Shown piece by piece: positions 10,543 to 20,718 of a stretch of DNA of 64,000 bases (within the stretch, counting starts at the first letter, position 1; each line of letters opens with the position of its first letter). This DNA comes from Brevibacillus thermoruber 423 (GTDB taxonomy: Bacteria; Bacillota; Bacilli; Brevibacillales; Brevibacillaceae). The DNA lies in assembly GCF_000454065.1 (NCBI RefSeq), contig NZ_ATNE01000001.1, positions 188,501-252,500 of the forward strand, read 5' to 3'. The translations under genes and the position numbers were made by a program. The notes beneath the pieces were generated by a model, which was not told the origin of the DNA, did not search any database, and saw nothing but the letters and a program-made list of their open reading frames with translations.

Positions 10543-11256
10543 TCAATGCAGCGGTTTGTCCTTGGTGTCGAGGTAGATGATCCCCCGCTCGTCGATGCTG
10601 CAGAACGAGACATCGCGGATGTCCTTGATCCCGTACTTGCGGATTTCCCGTTTCAGCCACAGCTTGTTCTGGCCGATTTTTCCCAGCGCCTCTTCCCGCA
10701 CCTGGCCGTCCAGGATCAGCGGGATCGGCAGCCCCGTAAACGTCACCCCGCCCTGCGGTTTCGGATCCGGCAGCTTCAGGTCTTCCCGGGTCAGCGGGTG
10801 CTTCAACCGTTTGGGAAAGACGCTCATCTGCCCGGTCGGCTCCAGAACGGCAAATTCCACGTCCGCCAGGTTCTTGATGTTCTTCTGCCGCAGGTGAACC
10901 ATCAGGTCGTCAAAGGTGAGCCGGTTGCGCCGCATCGCGTCTTCGCGAATCTGGCCGTTTTCAATGATCAAGTCGGCCGAACCGTCAACCACGTCGCGAA
11001 ACTTCTTGTTTTTCAGCGACAGATACGCCATGCCGACTTCCAGCAGTCCGATCAGCAGCATCGGGATATAGAACAGGAACGCCCGTTTGTCGATTTCTTC
11101 AATCGCCAGCACCGCCATCTCCGCCAGCATAATGGAGATGACGACGTCAAAGACGGACAGTTTTCCCAATTCCCGCTTGCCCATCAGGCGCAGCAGGACC
11201 AGGAGAAAGAAATAGGAAAACAGGGTGCGCATCAGCGCGGTTGTCAGATCTTCCAT
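10543..11256 (-). CDS. DUF421 membrane protein (YetF/YrbG family)
   Basis: Two to three N-terminal membrane helices (FFLLVLLRLMGKRELGKLSVFD is the family hallmark) followed by a soluble domain of about 150 residues containing DGQVREEALGKIGQNKLWL. It is the syntenic counterpart of B. subtilis yrbG beside spoVB. Exact role unknown; related YetF-type proteins are spore membrane proteins. ATG at 11256 is chosen because GGGGAGG lies 9 nt upstream; a longer frame to 11325 has no such site. It converges with spoVB, the stops being 11 bp apart. Confidence 0.88.
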   Translation of the reverse strand: MEDLTTALMRTLFSYFFLLVLLRLMGKRELGKLSVFDVVISIMLAEMAVLAIEEIDKRAFLFYIPMLLIGLLEVGMAYLSLKNKKFRDVVDGSADLIIENGQIREDAMRRNRLTFDDLMVHLRQKNIKNLADVEFAVLEPTGQMSVFPKRLKHPLTREDLKLPDPKPQGGVTFTGLPIPLILDGQVREEALGKIGQNKLWLKREIRKYGIKDIRDVSFCSIDERGIIYLDTKDKPLH

Positions 11257-11351
11257 TTCCGTCGGCCTCCCCACGCAGAGTTTGACGTTAGTCTCCGCGG
11301 GAGGCCGTGCGAGTATAAGCGCCAATTTTGCCTAATCCCCACCCGGCTGCG

Positions 11352-12329
11352 CTACAGCCACTTTCGCTTGCGGAAGATGTGCAGCATGGCAAAGGTCATG
11401 CCGATCATGACGACGAGGGCGGTGATCAGCATGTACGGTTCCGCCTCCGGGCCCAGCCAGCTGAACGTGTTCATTCCGAACAATCCGGTGATGAACGTCA
11501 GCGGCAGAATGATCGTGGAGATGATCGTCAGCACGCGCATCGTCTCGGTGGTCTTGGCGCTGATGATCGTGTAGTAGGTGTCCAGCGCGCCGTTGACCAG
11601 GTCGCGGAACGTCTCCGTGGAGTCGGCAATCCGCTCCAGGTGATCCGTCAGGTCGCTGTAGAACGGAACGTTTTCCTCGGATATGTCAAACGAATAGCGT
11701 CCGTTGACATTGGCGAAAATGCGCTTCTGCGGTAAAATCACGCGACGAATCAAAATAATCGTTCGCTTCAGCGCCAGGAATTCTTCCGTGATCTCCTCCA
11801 TCTTGTGCTCGAAGATCTCGTCTTCCAGCTCGTCGATCCGCACGCTGATCCTGTCCATGATCGGGAAGTACTCGTCGGTGATGCCGTCCACAATCGCGTA
11901 CAGCAGGTAGTCGGGACCGCGGTTCAGATAGGAGATGTTCCGGTGGCACATGGCCGCGATTCGGCCGATCGTGTTCATCGGCGACTTGTGAATCGTGACG
12001 ATGTAATTGGGACCGAGAAAAACGTTCAGTTCCACCGTGGTGATTTCGTCGTCGCTCTCTTCGTTGTAGCGCAGGGCATGAAACACGAAAAAGTAGTAGT
12101 CGTCGTACTTGTCTACCTTGGCACGCGGGCTGACGTGCAGGCAGTCTTCAATCGCCAGCGGGTGGAAGTCAAAGATTTTGGCAATGTACTGCAGTTCATT
12201 GTTCCCCACATCGTACAGATCAATCCAAAGCAAATCTTCCGGTGACTTCAGCCATTCGTCCTTTTTGCTCAGGTCGACATCGTGGTACATCTTCTGTTCC
12301 GAGTGGTTGTAAAAGTAAGTCTTGATCAC
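11352..12329 (-). CDS. corA: CorA family magnesium/cobalt transporter
   Basis: Pentameric Mg2+/Co2+ channel of the cytoplasmic membrane. A large N-terminal cytosolic domain (VIKTYFYNHSEQKMY..., FDFHPLAIEDCLH) is followed by a long stalk helix and two C-terminal membrane helices. The signature GMN occurs in TGLFGMNTF between them, and a basic C-terminus (IFRKRKWL) follows. Length 325 residues. Start GTG at 12329 has GAGG five bases upstream; the open frame extends to 12359 without a better site. Confidence 0.94.
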   Translation of the reverse strand: MIKTYFYNHSEQKMYHDVDLSKKDEWLKSPEDLLWIDLYDVGNNELQYIAKIFDFHPLAIEDCLHVSPRAKVDKYDDYYFFVFHALRYNEESDDEITTVELNVFLGPNYIVTIHKSPMNTIGRIAAMCHRNISYLNRGPDYLLYAIVDGITDEYFPIMDRISVRIDELEDEIFEHKMEEITEEFLALKRTIILIRRVILPQKRIFANVNGRYSFDISEENVPFYSDLTDHLERIADSTETFRDLVNGALDTYYTIISAKTTETMRVLTIISTIILPLTFITGLFGMNTFSWLGPEAEPYMLITALVVMIGMTFAMLHIFRKRKWL

Positions 12330-12460
12330 GTATTCCTCACCCCCCGTCTGGTTCCTCATCCATCATACGAAAATTCCTTCCGATGTTCAACGCGAAGATG
12401 AATACGCCGCCCAAGCCTGTCATATAGATGGTACAAACTGACCAGTGAGGAGGGTTATCC

Positions 12461-12835
12461 GTGCGGAGTGCTTCCACCTCGGTGTTTACGGGTCTGTTGT
12501 ACACGCTCGGTCTGGTGCTGACGGGCGCTCTCCTGGCCGCCCTGCTGCTGTCCTTTACCAACCTGCGCGAAAGCTCCCTGCCGTACTTCACCTACGCGAT
12601 CAACGCGCTGGGCCTGCTGTTGGGCGGCTACGTCACAGGGCGCCGCTGCGGAGGAAAAGGCTGGTATTACGGCGGTCTGACCGGTCTGTCCTACTTCCTG
12701 CTCGTGCTTTTGATCGGGTTTTTGGGCTTCGACGCGACCATGCAGTGGAACACCCTGGTGTACCTGCTGGGAGCGTTTGTGACGGCGGCCGTCGGCGGCA
12801 TATTCGGCGTCAACTCCGCTTCCAAGCGGTATTGA
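12461..12835 (+). CDS. TIGR04086-type small membrane protein (YrzE-like)
   Basis: 124 residues with four hydrophobic segments and small-residue-rich packing motifs (NALGLLLGGYVTGRRCGGKGWYYGG). In B. subtilis yrzE occupies the same place near yajC. Function unknown. GTG start at 12461 has AGGAGG seven bases upstream. Divergent from corA and convergent with yajC, sharing the terminator at 12919-12959. Confidence 0.82.
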   Translation: MRSASTSVFTGLLYTLGLVLTGALLAALLLSFTNLRESSLPYFTYAINALGLLLGGYVTGRRCGGKGWYYGGLTGLSYFLLVLLIGFLGFDATMQWNTLVYLLGAFVTAAVGGIFGVNSASKRY

Positions 12836-12918
12836 ACCGGTTCACGGAAGGGGTTCGCGGGACCACGTCCGCAGGCGGCATCCGGTCTCGCCCCGCGTCC
12901 GGGCCCGAGGGCAAACAA

Positions 12919-12959
12919 GAAAAACATCCGGCACCTTTGCGTGAGGCCGGATGTTTTCG
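12919..12959. terminator. Bidirectional terminator between the TIGR04086 gene and yajC
   Basis: Perfect 13-bp arms GAAAACATCCGGC and GCCGGATGTTTTC around a 13-nt loop. A/T runs at both feet of the stem let it serve both convergent genes. Confidence 0.8.
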
Positions 12960-12972
12960 CGTGGACGGCGGC

Positions 12973-13269
12973 TTACTTCGACTCTTCCTTCGATTCCGCA
13001 GCCGGTTCGCTTGCGGACACCACGTTGTTGACGGCGCCGCGGTCAAACGTGACGTGGACGTTGTGGGCGATCCGCAGCGTGACGGTATCGTCCGACAGAT
13101 CCTGAATCGTGCCGTGCATGCCGCCGATGGTTACGACTTTATCTCCTTTTTTCAGCGCCGCCAGCATGGCGTTGCGCTGTTTCTGCCGCTTCTGCTGCGG
13201 GCGGATCAAGAGGAAATAGAAGATCGCAAACATGATGATGATGGGCAGAAAGCTTTGCAGTTGTTGCAT
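12973..13269 (-). CDS. yajC: Preprotein translocase subunit YajC
   Basis: 98-residue single-pass membrane protein associated with SecDF. It has an N-terminal hydrophobic helix (FLPIIIMFAIFYFLLI) directly followed by RPQQKRQKQ and the KKGDKVVTIGGMHGTI motif, both family signatures. The acidic tail (ESKEESK) is variable. GGAGG lies 6 nt before ATG at 13269. It lies 18 bp after tgt, as in most bacteria, and is probably co-transcribed with it. Confidence 0.96.
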   Translation of the reverse strand: MQQLQSFLPIIIMFAIFYFLLIRPQQKRQKQRNAMLAALKKGDKVVTIGGMHGTIQDLSDDTVTLRIAHNVHVTFDRGAVNNVVSASEPAAESKEESK

Positions 13270-13287
13270 GATTGTCCTCCTTTTTGC

Positions 13288-14487
<1,200 letters not shown>

Positions 14488-14490
14488 GGA

Positions 14491-14516
14491 AAAACCGGGG
14501 GTGAGCCCCCGGTTTT
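14491..14516 (-). terminator. Intrinsic terminator overlapping the queA stop codon
   Basis: Arms AAAACCGGGGG and CCCCCGGTTTT around a short loop, with T5 on the minus strand. The TAA of queA (14515-14517) forms the foot of the hairpin. Confidence 0.85.
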
Positions 14517-15543
14517 ACAAAATCAGCATGGCATCTCCGAAACTGAAAAAGCGGTATTCCTCGGCAACCGCGGTCCGGTAAGCCCGCAGCACGTTTTCCC
14601 GGCCGGCCAGCGCGCTGACCAGCATGACCAGCGTCGACTTGGGCAGGTGGAAGTTGGTCAACAGGCCGTCGATAATCCGGAACTGGTAGCCCGGATAGAT
14701 GAAAATGTCCGTCCAGCCCGATCCGGCCGCCAGCCTGCCGTCGTGCAGCCCGCCCACCGTCTCCAGCGTCCGGCAGGAGGTGGTGCCGACCGCGATGACG
14801 CGCCTGCCTTCCGCCTTGGCCCGGTTGACCGTCTCGGCGGTCTCCGGCGGAATGTCGTAATACTCGGCGTGCATCACGTGCTCTTCGACGACATCAGCGG
14901 TGACCGGGCGGAACGTGCCCAATCCGACGTGCAGCGTGACATAGGCGATCTCGACGCCCTTTTCCGCAATCCGCCGCAGGTACTCCTCGGTAAAGTGAAG
15001 GCCTGCCGTCGGAGCGGCCGCCGATCCCCGTTCACGAGCGTACACCGTCTGATAGCGCTCCTGGTCTTCCAACTGTTCGTGGATATACGGCGGCAGCGGC
15101 ATGGTGCCGAGCTGGTCCAGAATCTCGTAAAATATCCCTTCGTATTGAAAACGGACAATGCGCCCGCCCGTCTCCGTCACTTCTTCGCAGACGCAGCGCA
15201 GCAGTCCGCCGCCAAAAACCACTTCCGTCCCCGGTTTCACCCGCTTGCCCGGCTTGACCAGCGTCTCCCAGCGGTCGCCGCCGAGCGACTTGAGCAGGAG
15301 CACTTCGATTTTGGCTCCCGTCCCCGCCTTTTCCCCGATCAGGCGGGCGGGCAGCACGCGGCTGTCGTTGAGCACCAGCACATCGCCCGGCCGCAGGTAT
15401 TCCACCAAATCCGTAAAGCGGCGGTGCGCCATCTCCCCTGTCCGCTTGTCGAGGACAAGCAGTCGGGACGCCGTCCGATCCTTCAGGGGATGCTGCGCTA
15501 TCAGCCGTTCCGGCAGTTCAAAATCAAAGAGTTGTACGTCCAC
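14515..15543 (-). CDS. queA: S-adenosylmethionine:tRNA ribosyltransferase-isomerase
   Basis: Transfers and isomerises the ribosyl group of SAM onto preQ1-tRNA to give epoxyqueuosine. 342 residues, normal length. Signatures: [51 protein letters not shown], and [20 protein letters not shown] near the C-terminus. The start is GTG at 15543 with GAGGAG eight bases upstream. It is 43 bp after the SpoIID-like gene and ends in its own terminator. Confidence 0.97.
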   Translation of the reverse strand: MDVQLFDFELPERLIAQHPLKDRTASRLLVLDKRTGEMAHRRFTDLVEYLRPGDVLVLNDSRVLPARLIGEKAGTGAKIEVLLLKSLGGDRWETLVKPGKRVKPGTEVVFGGGLLRCVCEEVTETGGRIVRFQYEGIFYEILDQLGTMPLPPYIHEQLEDQERYQTVYARERGSAAAPTAGLHFTEEYLRRIAEKGVEIAYVTLHVGLGTFRPVTADVVEEHVMHAEYYDIPPETAETVNRAKAEGRRVIAVGTTSCRTLETVGGLHDGRLAAGSGWTDIFIYPGYQFRIIDGLLTNFHLPKSTLVMLVSALAGRENVLRAYRTAVAEEYRFFSFGDAMLIL

Positions 15544-15586
15544 AATTCCGACTCCTCATCTGCAGTTCAACGAGCCGCGACCGCAA

Positions 15587-17668
15587 TCACGGCTCGATTG
15601 TCACATCCTGGTAGTAGTGTTGCAAGATTTGCTTGTAGTCATACCCGTTCTCCGCCATCGCCTTCGCGCCGTATTGAGAGACGCCGAGGCCGTGGCCAAA
15701 GCCGTTGCCGCGGAACAGGAACATCTGCCGCTTGCTGAGCGTGCGCCAGTCGCCGGTGCCGCTGTAAATCAGGAACTGGTCGCTGTAGCCGTTGGCCGAA
15801 GCCGGCTCCCATCCGTCGGCCCCGATCGCCGCCACGCTGCCGCCCCGCGTGTACTCGCGCCGTTTGCCGTCCGCGCCCAGCACCGTAAACGTCCCCATTT
15901 CTTCCACGTCAAACTTGGTGCTGCGCAAACCGCTTCCGCCCTGGGTGAAGATCGAGCGGTGCGCGTCCGGCGACGACACCTTGAGCGTCACGCCGTTCGC
16001 CTCCATTTCCAGCACACGTCCCGACGGCCCCCGTTTGGTGACGACAAGCGACTCCACCGATCCGCCGACCCGCGGTGCCTTGTTGCGATCCTGGCTGGCG
16101 TTGACCATCGCCGCCACTTCTTCCGGCGTATACGGTCCCCGGGTCCAGGCGTAGGCGTTCTCTTCCGGTTCCTCCCGGATGATCGTCACCTGCGTCCCTG
16201 CCGGAAGCGTGGAGAGTACGCGGTGGTAGGTGGTGCTGGGGCCGGAACGCAAGTTGGTCCCCTCCGTCGCGATCACGGCCTGCTTCAATCCCACGGGATT
16301 GACGCCCCCGTTCAACCGGACGAGGTCGCTGCGCACATACCCCAGGGTGCCGTCCGGCAGCGACACGTAGTACCAGCGGTTGGCCGTTTCCAGCGGTCCG
16401 CGGTCCTCGCTCGGCACGGGACGGAGGTAAGGAACGGGATTGCCCCACACTTCCGTACCGTCGGCGGACATGCCGCCGGCGTTGGAATAGAACAAGGCTT
16501 CAGCCAGTTTCCCCCTGTACTTGATCACTTCGCCTTCCGTCTGGTCGACGGCCTGGCGGATATCGGCCGACTCCCGCCCGTACCCGTAGTACGCCTGCTC
16601 GTACACGGTGTCGGATACGTTGGCGACGCCGTACTTGTTCCCTTGGCCGAGCGCCCGCGTGCGGGCCAGCACGGCCTGCGACTTGAGCGCTTCCAGCGGC
16701 CAGCCCGGAGCCATTTCCGAGCCGACCACGCCGTACAGATACTGCTCCAGCGGCAGTTCATTGACGACCGTCAGATGCCCGTTGTACTCGGACAGCTCGA
16801 TTTTCCCCCGGTACTTGCGCTGGTCCCGCTCCTCCACGCCGATCAGCGGCAGGGCGCCTCCCTTCTTCGGCTCCACGATCAGCTTGGCTTGCGGCGAAAA
16901 CGCGTATTTCCAAATGGTCTCGGAGCCGTACACGTCCTTTTTCAGCACCGCGTACGAACGCCCCGCCGCTGCCCGGTAGGAATAGCCGGGCTTGGCCGCC
17001 GCCGCTTTTTGCGCCAGGCGCTGGAGAGCGTCCTGGCTTACCTCGTCTCCGATCCACACAGCGTACTCCAGCTTGCCGCCGTCCGCCAGCAGCACCGGGT
17101 ACGCCGGGAGTCCTGCGGCAGCCAGCGCCGTCTGCGCATCCAACGCCTGCTGCCAACTGCCGAAGCGGCCCGCTTCCAGCCTCATCGGCCCTTTGACCGC
17201 CGGCTGCTGCCCGATCGCCTGGGCGATTGTCTGGGCCTGGGCTGCCGCCGCCTGATACGTGTCGTACGTGCCGCTGACCACCTGGTACAGCGTCTGTCCG
17301 CCCCGCTGCACCACCTGGATGGAGGCGTCCCACTTGCGCTGGCTGAGCTGCTGCGCCACCTGCTGGGCCCGGTTGAGGTCGCCCGTTTCCGTCACCAGCA
17401 GGTGATATTCGTCCACGCGAAAACGCGCCGCATCCTGCCCCAGGGCAGGCAGTTTTGCCGTCCCCTCGCTGCCGCGCAGCGTCACCTCCAATCCCGTGCC
17501 GCTGGTCAGCGTCACTGTCGGCACCACGCCGCGGTACCCTTGTCCGATATCGATGAACAGCGCGACCCTTATGCTGGGGTCGGCCGCCTCCACGGGAACC
17601 TGTCCCGCCAGAAGCGCCGCCGACAGCAGGCCGGCCGTTAGGACTTTCCCCATCCAACGCTTGCACAT
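15587..17668 (-). CDS. Exported SpoIID/LytB-domain protein with SPOR and SH3-like modules
   Basis: Probable cell-wall lytic transglycosylase or amidase-enhancer-type protein. From ATG 17668 (693 residues; the AAGGA site decides the start) it has a signal peptide (MCKRWMGKVLTAGLLSAALLAGQ..., cleavage near VEAAD). A SPOR-like region follows at about 90-270. The SpoIID domain begins near 315 with LPLEQYLYGVVGSEM, whose Glu is the catalytic residue in SpoIID. An SH3-like segment (NLRSGPSTTYHRVLSTLPAG) is inserted, and SpoIID resumes to FGHGLGVSQYGAKAMAENG. It is distinct from true SpoIID, which lies elsewhere in Bacillus genomes. Upstream inverted Spo0A-box-like sites are noted separately. Confidence 0.85.
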   Translation of the reverse strand: MCKRWMGKVLTAGLLSAALLAGQVPVEAADPSIRVALFIDIGQGYRGVVPTVTLTSGTGLEVTLRGSEGTAKLPALGQDAARFRVDEYHLLVTETGDLNRAQQVAQQLSQRKWDASIQVVQRGGQTLYQVVSGTYDTYQAAAAQAQTIAQAIGQQPAVKGPMRLEAGRFGSWQQALDAQTALAAAGLPAYPVLLADGGKLEYAVWIGDEVSQDALQRLAQKAAAAKPGYSYRAAAGRSYAVLKKDVYGSETIWKYAFSPQAKLIVEPKKGGALPLIGVEERDQRKYRGKIELSEYNGHLTVVNELPLEQYLYGVVGSEMAPGWPLEALKSQAVLARTRALGQGNKYGVANVSDTVYEQAYYGYGRESADIRQAVDQTEGEVIKYRGKLAEALFYSNAGGMSADGTEVWGNPVPYLRPVPSEDRGPLETANRWYYVSLPDGTLGYVRSDLVRLNGGVNPVGLKQAVIATEGTNLRSGPSTTYHRVLSTLPAGTQVTIIREEPEENAYAWTRGPYTPEEVAAMVNASQDRNKAPRVGGSVESLVVTKRGPSGRVLEMEANGVTLKVSSPDAHRSIFTQGGSGLRSTKFDVEEMGTFTVLGADGKRREYTRGGSVAAIGADGWEPASANGYSDQFLIYSGTGDWRTLSKRQMFLFRGNGFGHGLGVSQYGAKAMAENGYDYKQILQHYYQDVTIEP

Positions 17669-17704
17669 GCCGTCTCGTCCTTCCTCTCCGATGATTTGTT
17701 GCGC

Positions 17705-17742
17705 GTCGAAAAATGGCATCAACTCCCATGTTTTTTCGACAA
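17705..17742. promoter_or_regulatory. Inverted repeat with Spo0A-box-like arms upstream of the SpoIID-like gene
   Basis: The plus strand reads GTCGAAAAATGG at 17705-17716 and CCATGTTTTTTCGAC at 17726-17740. On the minus strand 17735-17742 reads TTGTCGAA, an exact match to the core TGNCGAA of Spo0A boxes; the other arm (CGTCGAA) misses one base. It lies 37-74 bp upstream of the start codon. Function is inferred from motif only. Confidence 0.4.
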
Positions 17743-17881
17743 AATCGCGATTTTTCCTGCCCCGTTTGCGAATTTGGGACCGGGAGAGGGGAAAAAGACC
17801 GATGTTCGGGAAGGGACGGCCGGCGGGTTGCCGGTAAAACGGGATACTCTGATCGCTTGCTTGTTTTTCCGGCCGTACAAC

Positions 17882-17914
17882 AAAAGGAGCCCGCTCTTCA
17901 AACGAAGGGCAGGC
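17882..17914 (-). terminator. Terminator after the DUF2905 gene
   Basis: Minus-strand stem pairing GGAGCC with GGCTCC plus inner GC pairs, followed by TTTTG. It ends the ruvCAB-DUF2905 transcript. Confidence 0.7.
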
Positions 17915-17929
17915 TCCCGTCTTTCATGG

Positions 17930-18148
17930 CTATTTGAACAGGCGGAACAAATAGCCGGCCAATGACAGCAGAATGCTGATCACAATGCAGGTGACGATGG
18001 GAAAGTAGAACTTTACGTTTTCCTTTTCCACCACGATGTCTCCGGGCAGGCGCCCGAGCGGCAGAAAGCGGCCGCCCAGCTGCCACAACAGACCGATTGC
18101 GATCAGCACGGCTCCTCCAATGATCAGCAGTTTGGCTACCGGATTCAC
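17930..18148 (-). CDS. DUF2905 small membrane protein
   Basis: 72 residues with two membrane helices separated by the conserved loop [20 protein letters not shown], the hallmark of DUF2905. Function unknown. The start overlaps the end of ruvB by 4 nt (ATGA type), indicating translational coupling. In many Firmicutes a DUF2905 gene follows ruvB. Confidence 0.9.
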   Translation of the reverse strand: MNPVAKLLIIGGAVLIAIGLLWQLGGRFLPLGRLPGDIVVEKENVKFYFPIVTCIVISILLSLAGYLFRLFK

Positions 18149-19143
18149 GCTTTCATCTCCCGACCAAAGTGTTGATAAGCCAGCGGCGTCACCACGCGGC
18201 CGCGGGGGGTCCGCTGCATGAAGCCGATTTGCAGCAGGTACGGCTCGCAGACGTCCTCAATCGTCTGCCCTTCCTCTCCGATGGTGGCGGCAATCGTGTC
18301 CAACCCGACCGGCCCCCCGTCAAACCGGTCGATGATCGCCAGCAGCAGTTTGTGGTCGATGTGGTCCAGTCCGCAGGCATCCACCTGCAGTCGTTCCAGC
18401 GCTTCGCGGGCAATCTCCGCGGTAATCACGCCCTCTCCCTGCACCTGGGCGAAATCGCGCACCCGTTTCAACAGCCGATTGGCCACCCGGGGCGTTCCCC
18501 GCGAGCGTTTGGCAATCTCTTCGGCACCGCCCTCGGTGATGCCGATCTGCAGAATGTCGGCGGCCCGGGTGACGATGAACGTCAGTTCGGGAACGGTGTA
18601 GAACTCCAGCCGGTTGACCACGCCGAAGCGGTCCCGCAGCGGCGACGAGAGCATCCCCGCCCGGGTGGTGGCCCCGACCAGCGTGAACGGCGGCAGGTCC
18701 AGCCGGACGCTGCGGGCGCTTGGCCCTTTGCCGATGACAATGTCCAAGGCAAAGTCCTCCATCGCCGGGTACAGCACTTCTTCCACGCTGCGGTTGAGCC
18801 GATGGATCTCGTCGATGAAGAGCACGTCGCCCTCCTGCAGATTGGTGAGCAGCGCGGCCAGATCGCCGGGACGTTCGATCGCCGGGCCGGAGGTGGTGCG
18901 GATGTTTACCCCCAGTTCGTTGGCGATGATTTGCGACAAGGTGGTTTTGCCGAGGCCGGGCGGACCGTACAGCAGGACGTGGTCCAGCGCCTCCTTGCGC
19001 ATTTTGGCCGCCTCGATGAACACCTTCAGATTATCCTTTACCTGCTGCTGTCCGATGTATTCGTTCAGATAGCGGGGACGCAGGCTCAGCTCCGCCGCAT
19101 CCTCTTCCGCATGCATCTGCGTCGTAATGATGCGATGATCCAA
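18145..19143 (-). CDS. ruvB: Holliday junction branch migration helicase RuvB
   Basis: AAA+ motor that drives Holliday-junction migration with RuvA. 332 residues. Walker [11 protein letters not shown], Walker [10 protein letters not shown], sensor 1 [18 protein letters not shown] with the arginine finger, and the C-terminal winged helix ([21 protein letters not shown]). Start TTG at 19143 with a GGGGG tract seven bases upstream, which overlaps the ruvA stop region. Part of ruvC-ruvA-ruvB. Confidence 0.97.
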   Translation of the reverse strand: MDHRIITTQMHAEEDAAELSLRPRYLNEYIGQQQVKDNLKVFIEAAKMRKEALDHVLLYGPPGLGKTTLSQIIANELGVNIRTTSGPAIERPGDLAALLTNLQEGDVLFIDEIHRLNRSVEEVLYPAMEDFALDIVIGKGPSARSVRLDLPPFTLVGATTRAGMLSSPLRDRFGVVNRLEFYTVPELTFIVTRAADILQIGITEGGAEEIAKRSRGTPRVANRLLKRVRDFAQVQGEGVITAEIAREALERLQVDACGLDHIDHKLLLAIIDRFDGGPVGLDTIAATIGEEGQTIEDVCEPYLLQIGFMQRTPRGRVVTPLAYQHFGREMKA

Positions 19144-19147
19144 CTCC

Positions 19148-19765
19148 TCACCCCCTCATTAACAGCGCAAGCCCCTGCTTGATCAACTGTTCCACCGCCG
19201 CGCCACCCTTGGCCGCTTCGGACAGGGCGCCGCGGATCGTTTGCAGTTCGGCGTCGGAATAGCCCAGCGCCGTCAGCGCCTCCAGCGCCTCCTGAAGCGC
19301 GGAAGCCGCCTTTTCGCCTGCCGCCAGTTCCGTCGCGGCGACGGCCATGACCGCCGACGGCGTGTAGCCGGTCAGCTTGTCTTTCAAGTCAAGGATCATC
19401 CGCTGCGCGGTCTTTTTCCCGATTCCGGGGAACTTCGTCAGATAGGAGACGTTCTCCTGTTGAACGGCCATGACGATCTGTTCCGGCGTCGCGGCGGCCA
19501 GGATGGCCAGCGCTCCTTTGGGGCCGATGCCGTTGACGTCCAGCAGCTTGCGGTACAAGTCGCGTTCGTCCCGCGTGGCGAACCCGTAGAGCAGGATGGC
19601 GTCTTCCCTGACGTGGTGATGGGTGTACAGCCTGGTTTTCGTCCCTTCGTACCGGACGAACTGGTACGGGTTGGGACAAAAGAGGCGATAGCCGATGCCG
19701 CCGGCCTCAATGACGATGTACTCGGCATCCAGGTATGCCAGCGTGCCTTCCACAAAATCGATCAT
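19148..19765 (-). CDS. ruvA: Holliday junction branch migration protein RuvA
   Basis: Tetrameric DNA-binding partner of RuvB. 205 residues. N-terminal OB fold ([28 protein letters not shown]), two HhH motifs ([17 protein letters not shown] and [20 protein letters not shown]), a flexible linker, and the RuvB-contacting C-terminal domain ([15 protein letters not shown]). ATG at 19765 has AGGAG 7 nt upstream and overlaps ruvC by 4 nt. Confidence 0.97.
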   Translation of the reverse strand: MIDFVEGTLAYLDAEYIVIEAGGIGYRLFCPNPYQFVRYEGTKTRLYTHHHVREDAILLYGFATRDERDLYRKLLDVNGIGPKGALAILAAATPEQIVMAVQQENVSYLTKFPGIGKKTAQRMILDLKDKLTGYTPSAVMAVAATELAAGEKAASALQEALEALTALGYSDAELQTIRGALSEAAKGGAAVEQLIKQGLALLMRG

Positions 19766-20262
19766 CGTTGCGCTCCTTCCGAAAGGGAGATAAACGCGCG
19801 GAACTGCGCGTGGGTGATGGCGATGCCCAAGGCGTCGGCGACGTCGTCCGGTTTGGGCGTCTCCTTCAACCGGAGCAGCATTCGCGTCATCTCCTGAATC
19901 TGCCTTTTTTCCGCTCCGCCATAGCCGGTAACCGCCTGCTTCACCTGCATGGGCGTGTATTCGTAGACGGGAATGCCGGCCATTTCGGCGGCCAGCAGGA
20001 TGACCCCCCTCGCTTGCCCGACCGTAAACGCGGTCGTGACGTTTTTGTTGAAAAACAGCTTCTCGACGGCCATCTCTTCCGGCCGGTATGTATCAAGCAG
20101 GCTCTGCATCGCTTCAAAGACCTGTTTCAGCCGCAGCGGAACCGGCAGGCCCGCCTCCGTCTGAATGCTGCCGTACTGCACAGGGCGCAGTTGACTCCCC
20201 TGTTTGTCCAAGATGCCAAACCCGACGATGGCAATGCCGGGGTCGATACCGATGATGCGCAT
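19762..20262 (-). CDS. ruvC: Holliday junction endodeoxyribonuclease RuvC
   Basis: Resolves Holliday junctions by symmetrical cleavage. 166 residues from ATG 20262 (MRIIGIDPGIAIVGFG). Catalytic acidic residues are visible: Asp7 in IDPG, Glu in AVEKLFF, and the Asp pair in KPDDVADALGIAI. Chosen start has GGAG nine bases upstream; a longer frame to 20382 runs through the neighbouring terminator. B. subtilis lacks ruvC, so its presence fits Paenibacillaceae-type Bacillales rather than Bacillus. Confidence 0.96.
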   Translation of the reverse strand: MRIIGIDPGIAIVGFGILDKQGSQLRPVQYGSIQTEAGLPVPLRLKQVFEAMQSLLDTYRPEEMAVEKLFFNKNVTTAFTVGQARGVILLAAEMAGIPVYEYTPMQVKQAVTGYGGAEKRQIQEMTRMLLRLKETPKPDDVADALGIAITHAQFRAFISLSEGAQR

Positions 20263-20341
20263 GGGCCCACTCTCCGCGTACAAGTTTCTGTTCCTACTGT
20301 ACCACAAAGCGGAGAAAAAGCGAACGTGCATTTCCATTCCC

Positions 20342-20378
20342 AAAAATAAAAAGCCCAACCCTTTCACAGGGTCGGGCT
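20342..20378 (-). terminator. Intrinsic terminator after the 63-codon gene
   Basis: Minus-strand arms AGCCCGACCCT and AGGGTTGGGCT (one wobble) with a 5-nt loop, then a run TTTTTATTTTT. Confidence 0.9.
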
Positions 20379-20392
20379 GCATACGGCGTCAC

Positions 20393-20584
20393 CTAGTGTT
20401 TGTTCAATCCAAGTGCATCCGCTTCGTCGTGCTGCATGTGCGCGTATTCGTCCACGCCATCCCGCATCTGTTCGCGGATCTGGTTGATCCGGCGATAGTC
20501 GAGCTTGTTGTGCCCCTGGTTCAATTGAACGTACAAACGCTGGTGATACTGGTCTTTGTAGCTTCCTCGAGGCATCGAAGACAT
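20393..20584 (-). CDS. Small hydrophilic protein of unknown function
   Basis: 63 residues, no membrane segment, charged and Gln/His-rich (YKDQYHQRLYVQLNQGHN near residues 9-26, QMRDGVDEYAHMQHDEAD near 39-56). It is supported by AGGAGGAG ten bases upstream of ATG 20584 and by a strong terminator eight codons or less past the stop, so it looks like an expressed single gene. I recognise no family. Confidence 0.6.
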   Translation of the reverse strand: MSSMPRGSYKDQYHQRLYVQLNQGHNKLDYRRINQIREQMRDGVDEYAHMQHDEADALGLNKH

Positions 20585-20718
20585 GCTGGAAAGACTCCTC
20601 CTTGGAGCGCCGTATGAAAACAGTATGGCGTGAGCGTCTCCTAGTTATGATGGCAAGATTTGTTCCGCAAGCGGGATGCACCCGGCAGGGCACACTATCA
20701 CGCGGGAGGTGTCCTGAC

